A stretch of DNA of 64,000 nt, from NCBI GenBank assembly GCA_021234155.1, contig JAJEKV010000017.1, forward strand, positions 12,963,525 to 13,027,524. The letters run 5' to 3'. Below, in pieces: positions 1 through 10,189 of this stretch. Numbering within the stretch: position 1 is the first letter of the stretch; each line of letters starts with the position of its first letter. A program made the translations under genes and the position numbers. A model generated the notes under the pieces. It was not told where the DNA came from, made no database searches, and saw nothing but the letters and a program-made list of their open reading frames with translations. The DNA is from Isoetes taiwanensis. Its lineage: Eukaryota > Streptophyta > Lycopodiopsida > Isoetales > Isoetaceae.

Positions 1-1042
1 CGCTGAGTACCTGGGTGTAGGGAAGAGGCCAAGGGAGATGCAGAGTCCAAGGGTACCCAGAGAAAGGGCGATGAGGCTACCATACACCTGCTAGGGTCCA
101 ATGAAAAGAGAACCTTGACCACCTTCCAGGCCTTCAGGAGACCCTTAAGAAAAGGCGAAGCATGAGGGAATGGCCGCAAATCCTCAAACAGAGCCCATGG
201 CAACTGAGCCGGAATAGCTGGCTTCCTAAACACAATAGAGTGACGAAGGGACTGTGCCAACAGAGCCAAACCTGGGGATTGTTGCTCCTGCAACAACTGC
301 CAGATGAATTTCGACACCAGAACCTTCGTGTGCAACGACACATCAAGCATACCCAAGCCCCCTGCCTGTCTGGGACGCACACACTTCCACCATGCGACCT
401 TCACTGTAGCCCCCTCCTCATTCCCTCCCCAAACAAAATTGCGAATGGTGTCATCCAACTCCTTAACCACACTTTCTGGAATTCAAATGCTGCTTAAGAT
501 TTCGTAATGTCTCCGCCCAAATTGCCCTAGCATTAATGTCCAAGCCAAATGGTATGCCTAACAGTTTGGCAGCTGTGTGTGGCGGTGTTAGAGCCCAGAG
601 AAACTGACTCAACCACGCAGGAGGAGGTTCCTCCAGTACCCACATGGCCGAGCACTTCGACCAGTTAAGCAAGCATCCCGAAGCTAAAGAAAAGGCATCC
701 AAAATATTCTTGGCTACCTGGAGATTGGACTCATCTACATGAAGAAAGAGGAATGTATCATCCGCAAATTGACTGCAAACCTGTTGCGACCCATCATCCA
801 TGCGGAGACCTTGCACCACATTGTCAGCAATTGCCACCTGAAAAAGCTGCGAAAGAGCTTCTGCCACTATAGTGAACAGGAAGGGGGCCATCCCTGCCTA
901 ATGCCTCGGCCCACAGAGAAGATTGAAGAGGTCTCACCCTGACACCACATTGTTGCCCTAGCAGACATGTGCACCCAAAGGCCTGCATCATATCTGCCAA
1001 GAACTGCCAGCTGACACTGTCATAAGCCTTGGCAAAATCCAA
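1..1042 (-). mobile_element. LINE (L1-like) reverse transcriptase remnant, family 1 copy A
   Basis: Decayed 3' part of a non-LTR retrotransposon read on the minus strand and running off the window start. Seen: an RT block at 1042 reading DFAKAYDSVSW, then the catalytic box FADDT inside 463-891 followed by a leucine-rich thumb-like stretch. Further downstream, near 400-120, comes the post-RT segment with a GGLGMLD motif and an FLKGLL motif, which the copy at 54.3 kb also carries. Several frameshifts and stops break the frame, so it is not functional. It is truncated at about 1042, where a short TTTGACTTTG-rich junction leads to a second, oppositely oriented copy. Copies A, B (1090-2155) and C (54304-55690) share these motifs, so I treat them as one family. 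Confidence 0.8.
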
Positions 1043-1089
1043 CTTTGACTTTGAATTTCAAATTTTGACTTTGGCTTTGAAGAAAAGGT

Positions 1090-2155
1090 TATATGCTGAA
1101 AGGTCTTGATGTTTTTCTAGTAGAATTTTGCCAAGAATATTCCAAGAGGATCGGAAATGATGTAGATAATGCATTTTGTGAATATAGAAGGTTCAAAAGT
1201 TTGCACAAAGTACTTAATGCAGATCGCATTTCCGTATTCCCAAGTGTAAAGAACCCAAGACCATTTTGGATTGGCATCTTATAACATTGCTCTCTATAGT
1301 GTATAAGATTTTTATGAAAGCACTGACAGAAAAGCTTTGTGTTGTTCTTGTTGAGTCGATATCTTTCATCTAGAAAGGATTCTTGCCTGGAAGATGTATC
1401 CTTGATAATGTCATTGCGGCATATGAAGATATGTATTGGGCAAGGCAAAGGGCCCATTGCATTGTCTATCTTAGGCTTGACTTTGCCAAGGCCTATGACA
1501 ACATGGATTGGGGATTTTTAGAGAAGTGTCTATTGGCCTTCATAAGGGATGTGATGAAGCTTCATTTTTGTGCAAGATCTACAATACTTTTCTAGGGAGA
1601 GCAATCTTATATTCCTAGTTGGTAGAGAAGTTCGTAAAGGTTGTCCTTGGCTCTATTGCTTTTTACAATAGTGGTAGAGGTGTTCTCACAGTTGTTCTCT
1701 AGTGATACCAAGTATGATGTTATTAGGGCTTTATCTATGGATTATGGCTCAAGAAATATGTAATCAGTATGTAGATAATAGCTTCTATTCTTGATAGAAG
1801 AAGGTGATAATCTCCAAAATGCAAAGCTTTTACTTTATCAGGCTGGTTGCTTTCTATCTAGAAAAGACAACGATTGGTAGTCTTCAAAGGTCTGGATGTG
1901 GCAGATGACCTTATTCTTCAATATGCTCAAGGTAGCATTGCTACGGCGTATCATTGTTCTTCACTTGTCCCTCGTAAGAGGCGGTTGATTCTTGAGGAGT
2001 GTTTGGATGTGTGCTCTTATACATACATTAGAGGAAATTTGAGATCTCATTTCATCCCCATAAGAATCCTCCAATGGAATGGCTACCCTCTATTAACTGC
2101 AATTAATGCAGCACCAACAACTTCATTGTTGTTGTTTTTCCCCCATAGCTTTTGA
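1090..2155 (+). mobile_element. LINE (L1-like) reverse transcriptase remnant, family 1 copy B
   Basis: Plus-strand non-LTR retrotransposon debris. The reading at about 1210-1595 contains the ITLLSIVYKIF-like and FLPGRCILDNV-like motifs of the RT fingers, then DFAKAYDNMDW, in two or three frames. After about 1620 the frame is heavily broken. The end (1874-2155) resembles the 3' end of copy C (PRKRRLILEE against PEKKRLIFEE), so an internal deletion has removed the thumb and zinc-binding part. Both RT and 3' end are present next to copy A in opposite orientation. They look like two independent insertions rather than one 5'-inverted insertion, because both copies carry the same DFAKAYD block. Confidence 0.75.
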
Positions 2156-2821
2156 TCCACTCGTCAAAATGTTGTGGCGTTTGTTGCATTAGATGCGGAA
2201 TGAAAAGATCATTCCAATGATATATGGTTATGACGTATTTCAATATGGTCATATGCATTAACCTTAAAAAAATATGATTTTTTGCTTATTTCTTATATAT
2301 TAAATCGTAAAAGATGTATGAATAGGTTATCACTAGATAGATCTTGTGAAGACGAACCCATTGCTATAAAAAGTTTTTGAATCGGAGTTCTGGATCAAAA
2401 GTTATCATGAAAAAATGATACTACAGAAGTTAGTTGCAACTGCATTAATTATAGGCTGCCACATAATACTGGAATGAGATATACTGGAGCTCTTCTCTTA
2501 TTGGATAGTTTAAAAAGCTGACATGGCATTTTAAGCATTCCTTAATGGGACAAAATGTGATCTCATTTTTCCTCTTTTCACTCAATCGATCTTGCTTATC
2601 CTTTGATTCCTGTCTTTGCATATTGTATTTGACTTCTTGTTGGATAAAGTTTGATGTCCTAGAACAAAATAATTAATAAGAAATAGTATTGAAATACCCA
2701 AAGCAGCCTCCCCCTTTTTCCCCTCCAAGGAGCTTAAGTGTCCAATAGGCCCATAATGCATGAATCTTCCACTAGGACAATAAATATCAAAGCTTGAAAA
2801 TAACTTTGTCAACAACAATAT
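2156..2821. other. AT-rich intergenic stretch
   Basis: No recognisable gene. A minus-strand open frame over 2582-2869 has no family I recognise. It may belong with the unidentified broken coding remnant at 3.2-4.2 kb. Confidence 0.4.
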
Positions 2822-3104
2822 CATGGTTTCTACAACTTGATAGACAATGTCAGTTCCTGATGAACTCAACTCTGGCCTATTAACATAACATTATGCAAAT
2901 CGGCATATTTATACCCTTTGGTAGCAAAAAAATTTCATAGGGTCAGGGCTATAGTAATAAATGACATGGTTTCTACAACTTGATAGACAATGTTAGTTCC
3001 TGACGAACTCAACTCTGGCCTATTAACAGGCATATTTATACCCTGAGCAATTTCTTAAAGGTAGCAAATCAATTTTCATAGGGTCAGGGCTATAGTAACA
3101 AATG
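2822..3104. repeat. Tandem duplication, unit about 143 bp, two copies
   Basis: The block beginning CATGGTTTCTACAACTTGAT occurs at 2822 and again at 2965, and both copies end in GGGTCAGGGCTATAGTAA. The second copy has lost a short internal segment (around CATAACATTATGC) and gained another, so the units are diverged but plainly homologous. Confidence 0.85.
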
Positions 3105-3247
3105 GCAATCTAGGTATAGTTCATAAGGTTTTTCATCAAAAAAAGGGTAAAGGTCGAACATGGCAGATGAGGATTCTTATTGCTGGCAAAGAGCATCAAC
3201 AAGTATATCCCGCTATGGTTATTTATCTATTTAGGTCCTCGATAAGT

Positions 3248-4165
3248 TTATTTGCACAGCAAAATTAATATACTAGCATCCTGTTTCTCTATCTTGCCTT
3301 CATGTTCTTGTAAAGCTTCCTTTCTTGATCTTCTTTCTCTATTCTTAAGCAGTTCTTGTATAAGCTCCTGAGAAGTAAAGTCATCTAGTTGATCCTGGCA
3401 ATACATAGTCAGCACATAGAGAATCTCTTTCTTTCTCTTAGAGGGCATACCGAACATGAGAAGAATGTCATCAAGGAGCAAGTACTCCTGATTGTTAAAG
3501 TAAATTGGAGGCAGCTTATGTTACGCACTAGCACCCCTAGTGATAACCAACACACCAAAGGGGCGGATCCTTCGAGGAAATCATTATCCAATGGGCCCCA
3601 ACCTTTCCAGGCTTTATCCCATACCCCATAGACCATATCAGCTTAAGCCATTTTGTGCTCTACACCTATCAATGGGCATTTCATCGGCTAATTGCTCCTA
3701 GTGTCCATAATCTTGAATAATAATCTCTTTTTCATCCTCTGGTGGCTCATAGTTCTTAGTTAACCTTTCTCCTATTCCACGGTCATATTTAGTGTGTACT
3801 GCTCCATAAGAATCGTCAACACAAAACTAGCTTCTAGAAATGCATTGGAGACTTATGAGATAATGGGCAATCCTTACTTCTTCATTGATCCCTCCGAGAA
3901 TATATCGGGCAGATTTTACCTCATCTAGCATCTCCTTTACAATCTTATTTGCAAGATAAAGTGAAGGTGGATCTCCATAACCTGATACTGGGTATAATTG
4001 CATCAAAGTAGAAGGCTATTCAATTCATATAAGCAGGATTGGCTTGCATGTTAGCAAGGAGATTAACCTCCTTTAGGAGCCGAGGCTCTAAAGCAAGATA
4101 GAGTACCTTGGAATTCCAATGCTCACTATAAAGATCTTAGTGAAGCTTCTATTGAGTACCCATGC
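3248..4165 (-). pseudogene. Unidentified broken coding remnant
   Basis: Read on the minus strand, successive short frames have protein-like composition. One covers about 4145-4030 (starting DLYSEHWNSKVLYLALEP), the next about 4000-3830 (YGDPPSLYLANK, then NEEVRIAHYLISLQ), the next about 3830-3720 (SYGAVHTKYDRGIGERL). A charged, helix-prone segment lies at 3481-3248 (MPSKRKKEILYVLTMYC). Stops and frameshifts separate the pieces. I do not recognise the family. It could be a decayed gag-like or coat-like polyprotein of a mobile element or a broken host gene. It lies just upstream of, and opposite to, the Ty3/gypsy fragment, so it is probably not part of that element. Confidence 0.35.
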
Positions 4166-4228
4166 TGAAAGAGTCGAACATTATCGAGGAAAAGCAAGCG
4201 CTAGGGCTAAGTTGTTTAGGATAAACTT

Positions 4229-5334
4229 AGTATTGCACGTTGGGTTTTTGTTCTTCAGGAATTTGCTCCTTTTGAGATCATAAATAAGCCCAGGAAGTCT
4301 CACATTGTTCCAGACTATCTCTCTCGTACTCAGGTGTTTCTGATACCTTCCCAGATGCCCAAATATTTTTGGTTAACACCATGCCTCACTGGTTCCATGA
4401 TTACCAGCAGTATCTATTGACAGCAGCGCTTCTGCCCACGGACCCCATGCTCTCTCCAGAATGCCAACGTCTTCAACATCAATAGTTCCTCCGCGACGCC
4501 CATGATTATACTATGGTTGCAGGCCATTTGTACAAAAGAGGTAAAGACATGATTCTCAAAAGATGTGTTCTTCCCCACAAAATTCCACGTATCGTTCAAC
4601 AAGCTCATGAAAACTTGGGTAGTGAACATTTCAATAGCGACACCAAGACCCGCAAAATTCTCCTCGCTAGCTATTATTGGCCCGTGCTTTTCAAGGATGC
4701 TCACGCTCATGCACGTACTTGTGATGTCTGTTAATGCCTGGGAAGACCCACGGCCTATGACGGGTTGCCACACCACTTCCCTTCAATAAATGAGGAATGG
4801 ATTTTATTGGTCCCGTGGATCCTCTAGCTACACACAGCCAGGCACGTTATATTCTCATCTTCACGGATTATGCTATCAAGTGGGCAGAAGCCTGCACACT
4901 CCCAGACAACACAGTAGCCAGCACGGCCAGGATTCTCTACATGCACATCATCACTCGCTTTGGATATCCTATGGAAATTGTCAATGACCGTGGTGTTCAT
5001 TTTGTGAATCACACCATCAAAGAGCTCATTGATTATCTTCGTATATGTCACCAGAAATGGTCTTGTGGAAGGCACCAACAAAACTCTCATCTTTATCCTA
5101 AAGAAAATCTGTGACGGTTTCAGAAAAGATTGGCATGAAAAACTACCGACAGTTTTATGGGCATACAACACTACATACAATATTGCTACGGGAAAAACTC
5201 CTTTCAAACATGTCTGTGGTCAAGAAGCTTTGATGCCTTTTGAATATATCCTCCCAACACTCAAATTCCAGTTAGCCACTTCACGCAATAAGGATTTAAT
5301 TCACTATCAAGTAGCTGAAAATCACGAAGAATAA
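4229..5334 (+). mobile_element. Ty3/gypsy retrotransposon fragment (RNase H end and integrase)
   Basis: Plus-strand polyprotein remnant. At 4229-4336 the frame reads IARWVFVLQEF and then PDYLSRTQV, the typical end of the gypsy RT/RNase H region. At 4513-4734 lies the integrase zinc-binding HHCC domain (H near AHENLG, H near SEHFN, CDVC at the end). At 4797-5040 the integrase core begins with FIGPVDP, the first Asp in FTDYAIKW and the second in NDRGVHFVN. After a frameshift at about 5030 the third acidic residue appears in GLVEGTNKT. The fragment continues to MPFEYILPT. A stop after CDVC and the frameshift make it non-coding. Gag, protease, most of RT and both LTRs are missing. It ends against an oppositely oriented copia element. 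Confidence 0.85.
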
Positions 5335-6270
5335 CGTAAGGGTCATGACGAGAAATAACCATGTTAACCATAATAGACTCATCAAAAATTGCATCACGAC
5401 TAGTAATGACTCTTCGCATAGCAATATCATAAAATCGGTATCCCTGTGCCTCGACAGCGTCGCCTATGAAGTTGGCTTTGAGGTCGACTGGGTCAAGCTT
5501 CTTTCTCTTCTCTTTTGGAATATGAACATAGGCTAAACAACCAAAAACTCGCAAATTTTGACATTTAGTTTTACTCCTGACCATAATTGCAAAGGAGTTA
5601 CGCCTTTTAGGGAAGAGTTTACCGTTCGATTTTGTACATAAACAGCAGTAGCCACAGCTTCTGCCCAAAATGACTTATCCAAACCAGCATGAATAAGCAT
5701 ACATCGAACAACATTGATTATCGTACGATTCTTGCGCTCAGCAACACCATTTTGCTGAGGAGAATAAGGAATGGTATGCTCACAAACTATACCGTGCTCT
5801 TCACAAAAACACTTGAATTGAGCAAAAGTAAATTCTCCACCATTGTCAGTACGTAATCTCTGGATCACTTTGCCAGTCTGAGTCTCCACCATATTTTTAA
5901 ACACTTGAAATTTGATGATGGACTTGGGACTTCGTAAAGATAAAATACACAAAAGCTCTATGAGAAAAATCATCCACAAATAAGATGAAGTATCGTGCAC
6001 CACTCAAAGCATAAGGTAGTGGGCCACATATATCAGCATGCACAAGCTCCAAAAGCTGTGTTGCACGTTTGCCTTCACATTGAAAGGACGGTGATGTTGC
6101 TTTCCAATAGCACATGCCTCACATACACCCATAGATGCAGTGCTACTCAATGATAAACCATCCACGATTCTATCAGAGGCCATGTCCAATAAATATTGGA
6201 AGTTCACATGTGCAAAACGACGATGCCACAATGTACTCGATTCATCTCCACTGGCAGTCATAAGATTCAC
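5335..6270 (-). pseudogene. Copia integrase, frameshifted
   Basis: Three overlapping frames together give a copia integrase. The first (6270-6004) holds the pre-integrase HHCC zinc site (LWHRRFAHV, then CEACAIGK). The second (6115-5897) has LVHADICGPL with the first catalytic Asp and FVDDFSH. The third (6003-5533) has RLRTDNGGEF with the second Asp and GVAERKNRT with the catalytic Glu, plus YSPQQNG between them. A further frame (5668-5335) has the GCLAYVHIPKEKR C-terminal signature. All catalytic residues are visible, but the frame breaks at least three times, so no functional integrase is made. Confidence 0.85.
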
Positions 6271-7349
6271 AAAACATCGGTCAACCTAAACTCATAATGA
6301 CCTTCTCGCGGGGCAACTCCAAGTACACATCCATCTTGAATAAATTTACACCACCGTCTATCAAACTGAATGATCAAGCCAAGATCTGCAAGTTTAGAGA
6401 CTGAAACAAGATTGTGGCGCAAACCAAGAATATGTAAAATACCACGCAAGACTTGTATCCCATTAGGAGTATCAATATGAAGATCTCCAATGCCTTTGAC
6501 CTCATGACTTGTGTTATCACCAAGAAATACAAGCCTTTGAACTGAAAATGGGCGATAATTCTTTAACCAGCGCTTATGGAATGTCATATGTTGTGTGGCA
6601 CCTGAATCAACAGTCATGGAAACAACATTTCCTGTAGAGAAAGTGGCTTCAGAAGCTTCATCACATGCAATACTAGCATGTTCATCTCGAATAGGAGGTC
6701 CATCTCGAATTGCCTGAAGTAAAGCTTTATGCTCATTCACAAAACGTTTGTAATAACACCCGCTTTCCACATGATTCGACTTTTTACAATAGGCACAAAC
6801 AGTCTCTGATTTAGGTTGCTCAAGTCTAGCCAACTGCTGATTACCACCACCACGGCCTCGACTGCAGCCACGACCACGACTCCGCCTAGTATCAGTAATA
6901 AAGGCCTTTTCATCTTCTCGACCTCGTTTGTTATTATCAACAATTAAAGCTTGTTCATCTTGCATAGATTGCCTTTGTAATTTTCGTACTCCATCTTTTA
7001 AAGATTCACAAGTCCGATCTAAGGTCATAGATTTTTTGTTGGCTAGAACTATCGTAAGAGTCTGAAGCTCTTCCGGCATGGATTCCAGAAAATGAACAAC
7101 ATGTTGATCATGCGGAATACTAGCACCAGTTGCGGACAGTGCTTCTAGAAGCTCTTTAAATTTATCCACATGTTCGACAAACGAATCACTCAAACGATAC
7201 TGCAATGATGTAAGATCCTTGCGAAGACTAAGCAGTTCATGCATAGTCTTCTTCATATAAGTTTTTTCCAAATACTTCCATACTTCACTAGAAGTAACAA
7301 AATCCTTAACATTCATTAAAATAGATTCTTTGAGTGCATAGAGAATCAA
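6267..7349 (-). pseudogene. Copia gag zinc knuckle and protease
   Basis: A 360-codon open frame. The first ~130 residues are the UBN2-type gag helical domain (LRKDLTSLQYRL and FLESMPEELQTL). An Arg/Gly-rich stretch (RGRGCSRGRGGG) follows. Then comes a CX2CX4HX4C zinc knuckle (CAYCKKSNHVESGC) and the aspartic protease active site DSGAT with the surrounding MTVDSGATQHMT. The end (LRHNLVSVSKLADLGL) is the usual linker into the pre-integrase domain. The frame is intact over this length but is cut off from its N-terminus by a stop codon and from integrase by a frameshift. Confidence 0.88.
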
Positions 7350-7406
7350 TGCTCGAGCTGTTTGATCTTTTTCATTCCAGTCATCTACATCTTTAACCCA
7401 AGCATC

Positions 7407-7637
7407 TTATGCAGCACCGTTCTGAACAAGATTACCAGTAATTGCATCAACCGGCTGCACCAGAGGAAGATTATTTCCGGTCACAATTCCAAAAAGCTTT
7501 TCGCCTTGCAGGACGAGCTCTATTTTGATCTTCCAGGCTAGATATCCAGCTCCAGAAAAAACATACAAAGTTTTCGTCCCAGTGAGCCCTCGAAAATTCA
7601 CAACCGCTCCAGAACCAGATGCAAGCTCTGATACCAT
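7407..7637 (-). pseudogene. Copia gag N-terminus
   Basis: 76-codon frame starting directly inside the primer-binding-site sequence and ending at a TAA. Translation resumes in the same frame with DAWVKDVDDWNEKDQTAR, leading into the main gag frame. The YLAWKIKIELVLQGE segment is the usual W-containing gag N-terminal helix (DUF4219/UBN2 type). The stop therefore looks like a single nonsense mutation that splits gag. Confidence 0.75.
7625..7636 (-). promoter_or_regulatory. Primer-binding site of the copia element (initiator tRNA-Met type)
   Basis: The minus strand reads TGGTATCAGAGC, complementary to the 3' end of plant initiator tRNA-Met, the usual copia primer. It lies immediately inside the TG...CA border of the LTR and just upstream of gag, which sets the orientation and inner LTR boundary. 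Confidence 0.9.
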
Positions 7638-7893
7638 GTTGAACTTGCTAGTTTACTAAGAAAATACAAGTGAGAGAGGTATGCACCACAAAAGAAGACA
7701 CATGTATTGAATGATTCATGTTACAATATATAGATACCACAAAAGGTATTTTCTATGGAAAAAGGTGAAAGATAAAAGTAACTACGTTGCCTTTTTATAA
7801 AGGCACACTGCCTAAGAATAGGCAGCCTCGCTAACACTGCCCGCCTCGAGGGTTATTTTGTATAACCCTCTCGAGGAGAAGGATATTCTCCTC
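7637..7893 (-). repeat. Copia 5' LTR (outer end not resolved)
   Basis: Begins on the plus strand with TGTTGAAC directly next to the primer-binding site. On the minus strand a TATAAAAA box lies at 7792-7799. It is followed by the typical R/U5 text ending in TTGTAACATGAATCATTCAA and then CTAGCAAGTTCAACA. Two hairpins lie upstream of the TATA box (see separate entry). I could not find the outer CA/TG border or a second LTR, so the stated far end is only the limit of what I can assign. Confidence 0.7.
7844..7893. repeat. Two overlapping hairpins in the copia LTR U3 region
   Basis: Hairpin 1 (7844-7876): CCTCGAGGGTTAT pairs with ATAACCCTCTCGAGG across a 5-nt loop with one bulge. Hairpin 2 (7873-7893): GAGGAGAA pairs with TTCTCCTC across GGATA. 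They share GAGG, so only one can form fully at a time. Confidence 0.75.
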
Positions 7894-7917
7894 GTAACCT
7901 GCCAAACGTTTATGGCC

Positions 7918-8460
7918 CTTATGGATTATACTCTACTACTAAATCTTGTGGCTGCCCTCTGGAATCTTCCTACTTCAAGCGCATTGATTCTTCAGTATTG
8001 CATATGGTTGTTAGTTCTCAAATGGCTACGGCAAAAAAAGCAATTGCCAGATGCGAACTCGTAGTGGGATTGATTACTTAAATTATAAATTTGTAATGCC
8101 CAACCACTCAGGAATTACTGAAGATATATGCTGTACTAATTGCCTCAATAGTCCAAATTGCACAGTGGCTTTTCATCAAAGCACATCAAGGTCTTGCTTT
8201 TTTGTGAAGCAATCCAGTCATAGAACTAAAGAGGGTAGTGACTATGCAAGAAGGAGGCACGATCACAGATTATCTTCTTTGCAGCAATTGCTGATGCATT
8301 TGATGTTCTTCTATTGATAATTATAGCTTTTATTTACATGAAATGAGGAAACGAGATGGAGATGAGGAAGATGATGGCCGAGTTTGCATAGAGTATATGC
8401 CCCTTTCTCAACTGCAAAGCTCTGCCATTGTATGCATAAGATTTGTTTCTTTTTTATCGC
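7918..8460 (+). pseudogene. G-type lectin S-receptor-like kinase fragment (PAN domain and transmembrane segment)
   Basis: The frame 8051-8317 reads SGIDYLNYKFVMPN and then SGITEDICCTNCLNSPNC, ending CFFVK. This cysteine spacing is that of the PAN/apple module before the membrane segment in SD2-type receptor kinases. A frame shift later, about 8259-8340, the sequence reads a hydrophobic run with DVLLLIIIAFIYMK, fitting the transmembrane helix. A basic and then acidic juxtamembrane stretch (RKRDGDEEDDG) starts at 8346. No S-locus lectin domain upstream and no kinase domain downstream remain. It is therefore a small gene relic, next to a TIM23 relic on the other strand. Family assignment is by motif pattern only. 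Confidence 0.5.
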
Positions 8461-8490
8461 ATCGTTGTTTAATCCGATTTATTTTAAGGC

Positions 8491-8722
8491 AAATACAACG
8501 CCTCCCAGGTATCCATAGCCTTAAAATATGTTATGTTTTCCCCAAAGAACCTTCTTTGAAAAGTTGCCTCCTCTATAAACAGAAACTCTGGAGTTATGGG
8601 AAGACAATAGGGATTTTCCATTGACCTCCGATTCAATCCGTCACAGACATGAGAGTAATCCCGCCCCTCCCCCCTCCCCAGCTCCTCCTGATCGCTCCTT
8701 CCACTATTACTAACCTTAGAGA
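8491..8722 (-). pseudogene. TIM23 5'-end fragment
   Basis: Minus-strand partial copy of the TIM23 gene found intact at 38483-39058. Shared protein text includes RSMENPY, TPEFLFIEEATFQRR and FGENITYF. The similarity continues upstream of the start codon (GATCGCTCCTTCC and TATTACTAA occur in both), so the 5' untranslated region was copied too. It stops after the first transmembrane region's GYLGG. Part of the N-terminus is shortened and the frame is broken, so it cannot make a product. Because the parent is intronless, an RNA or a DNA origin cannot be told apart. Confidence 0.85.
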
Positions 8723-8799
8723 CAAGGTCGAACTGGTTGTGAAAGCTTTTTTGTCCCTTATGAAAAAAAAAAAAACCGGAGACCACTAATCTAAGCAAC

Positions 8800-9950
8800 A
8801 ACCCTAGCAGTTCAAGCTACATCAGATAATCCTTCAACAGCCTTATCATTCCATAAAAACAGATGATGCATCAAACTATGGTCCAAAAATCACATTACGT
8901 TAGAATTATTCTTAAACCTCAATGGTCTAGTTCTATTTACCTTGCATTACATGGTCCTATAATGGTTCATTTTCATCTTGTCATGTAGGTTATCAAAATG
9001 ACACATGCACATGCACTTACATGCAATCCGTATCTTTGCATGTACTTCAATTTAACACTTAGCTAGTCCCCATGCCTGTATGGAATATGGGGCAATTTTC
9101 CATCTAGATAATGATTTTCACCTATACACCACTCACTTTGTATAAATTTCCCTTATTGGATCAGTCACTAGTAGACAACATATATCCACACATCTCCTAA
9201 ATTCATGTTCAAATTGGAAGCCTTGGCATCACATCTTGGTCCTATCAAAAGGGGCCACATGAGCTTATGCCTATATAGTTCAATATACCGTACATTGTTA
9301 GCATACATAAACATGTCTAGAACGTCTTTTCATATTTTCTATTCTTTCTTTTTGCATGTAACGCATTCTTATGGAAAAAGTCTCTTTTTTAAGAGACAAG
9401 TAACTGGTCAGTGCATGCTTTTGATTTAAACACTTTACCTACCTACATGTTCAGCAGTAAAATCCCAATTTCATGGAATATAGGCCATTATTTTATCTAT
9501 GTAAAAGGCTCTGTCCTAGAACAGGCATAAATTCTGAAATAGAGGTTATTTGTATCTCTCACTTACATCATACATATTTTATCTTCACAGATCTCCTGCA
9601 TCTATAATCCTTGCTAAAACTTGGACAACCATTTTCTAGAAAAAGAGATTTCATTTATCATATATCATTAACAGAATTTTCTTAGATACTAACACAACAC
9701 CAAGTTGGTTGTTCTTTCGCGCTAGACGAACAGTGATTATACTCAAAAGCATGGCCATTTGCAAAAATATGTACCTGTATGTTTTGGTTTTAAATAGCCT
9801 CTATTCTGTAACTATCTAAAACTTAGATAGCACTCTATTGCTAAAAGCCAACATAAAATTTTATGCAACTAATGTTTTTTAACCAAATAAACTCAAAATA
9901 CACTTTTTTTTTGTCCTAAAAGCTCGTATTCAGAAGCCTCAGATAACTTC
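8800..9950. other. AT-rich sequence without recognisable feature
   Basis: No credible coding frame or repeat boundary seen. It may include introns or flanks of the unidentified minus-strand exons at 10-13.7 kb. Confidence 0.4.
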
Positions 9951-10113
9951 AAGCAATTTTAGTGGGCAGTGCTCTTCACCACGCTATGTGTTCGATCCAT
10001 GCAATCTTTTGAGCTAAAACATACCATACCAGCAAAACGAGCAACAGGAGAAGAAGTACCATGTACCTGCAACCAACCATGCATACTTTAGTGATAATCT
10101 CGGTAACGACATA

Positions 10114-10180
10114 AGGGCCAAAAGGTACATTGGATGCTTCTTGGCTTAACGCCCTTCATCCATTGTACCTTTTTGCTCTT
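10114..10180 (-). ncRNA. Candidate miRNA-type hairpin, copy 1
   Basis: On the minus strand a 22-nt 5' arm (GAGCAAAAAGGTACAATGGATG is positions 10180-10159, with adjoining bases) pairs with a 3' arm at 10135-10114 with about three mismatches, across a loop of about 23 nt. The 3' arm reads CAATGTACCTTTTGGCCC. Copy 2 at 30857-30920 keeps this arm almost unchanged, but the loop differs. In both copies the hairpin is followed about 40-50 nt downstream by TGCAGGTAC, which could be a splice donor (CAG|GTAC) or an acceptor. Similarity to a known miRNA family was not recognised. Other explanations are a short inverted-repeat transposon relic or a shared structured intron. Confidence 0.45.
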
Positions 10181-10189
10181 GATTAGTAG

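Larger units (their letters stand above)
5335..7893 (-). mobile_element. Ty1/copia retrotransposon, 5' part (LTR, gag, protease, integrase)
   Basis: Minus-strand element in the order LTR, primer-binding site, gag, protease, integrase, as in Ty1/copia (integrase before RT). RT and RNase H are absent: the element stops at about 5335, inside or just after integrase, where it meets the gypsy fragment. Component parts are listed separately. One in-frame stop in gag and at least three frameshifts in integrase make it non-autonomous and dead. The inner boundary is fixed by the primer-binding site; the outer LTR end could not be fixed. Confidence 0.85.

Noticed and set aside
1-2155. One twin-primed (5'-inverted) LINE insertion
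   Set aside because: Both halves contain the same DFAKAYD block and downstream sequence, so they are two copies and not one insertion split by inversion.
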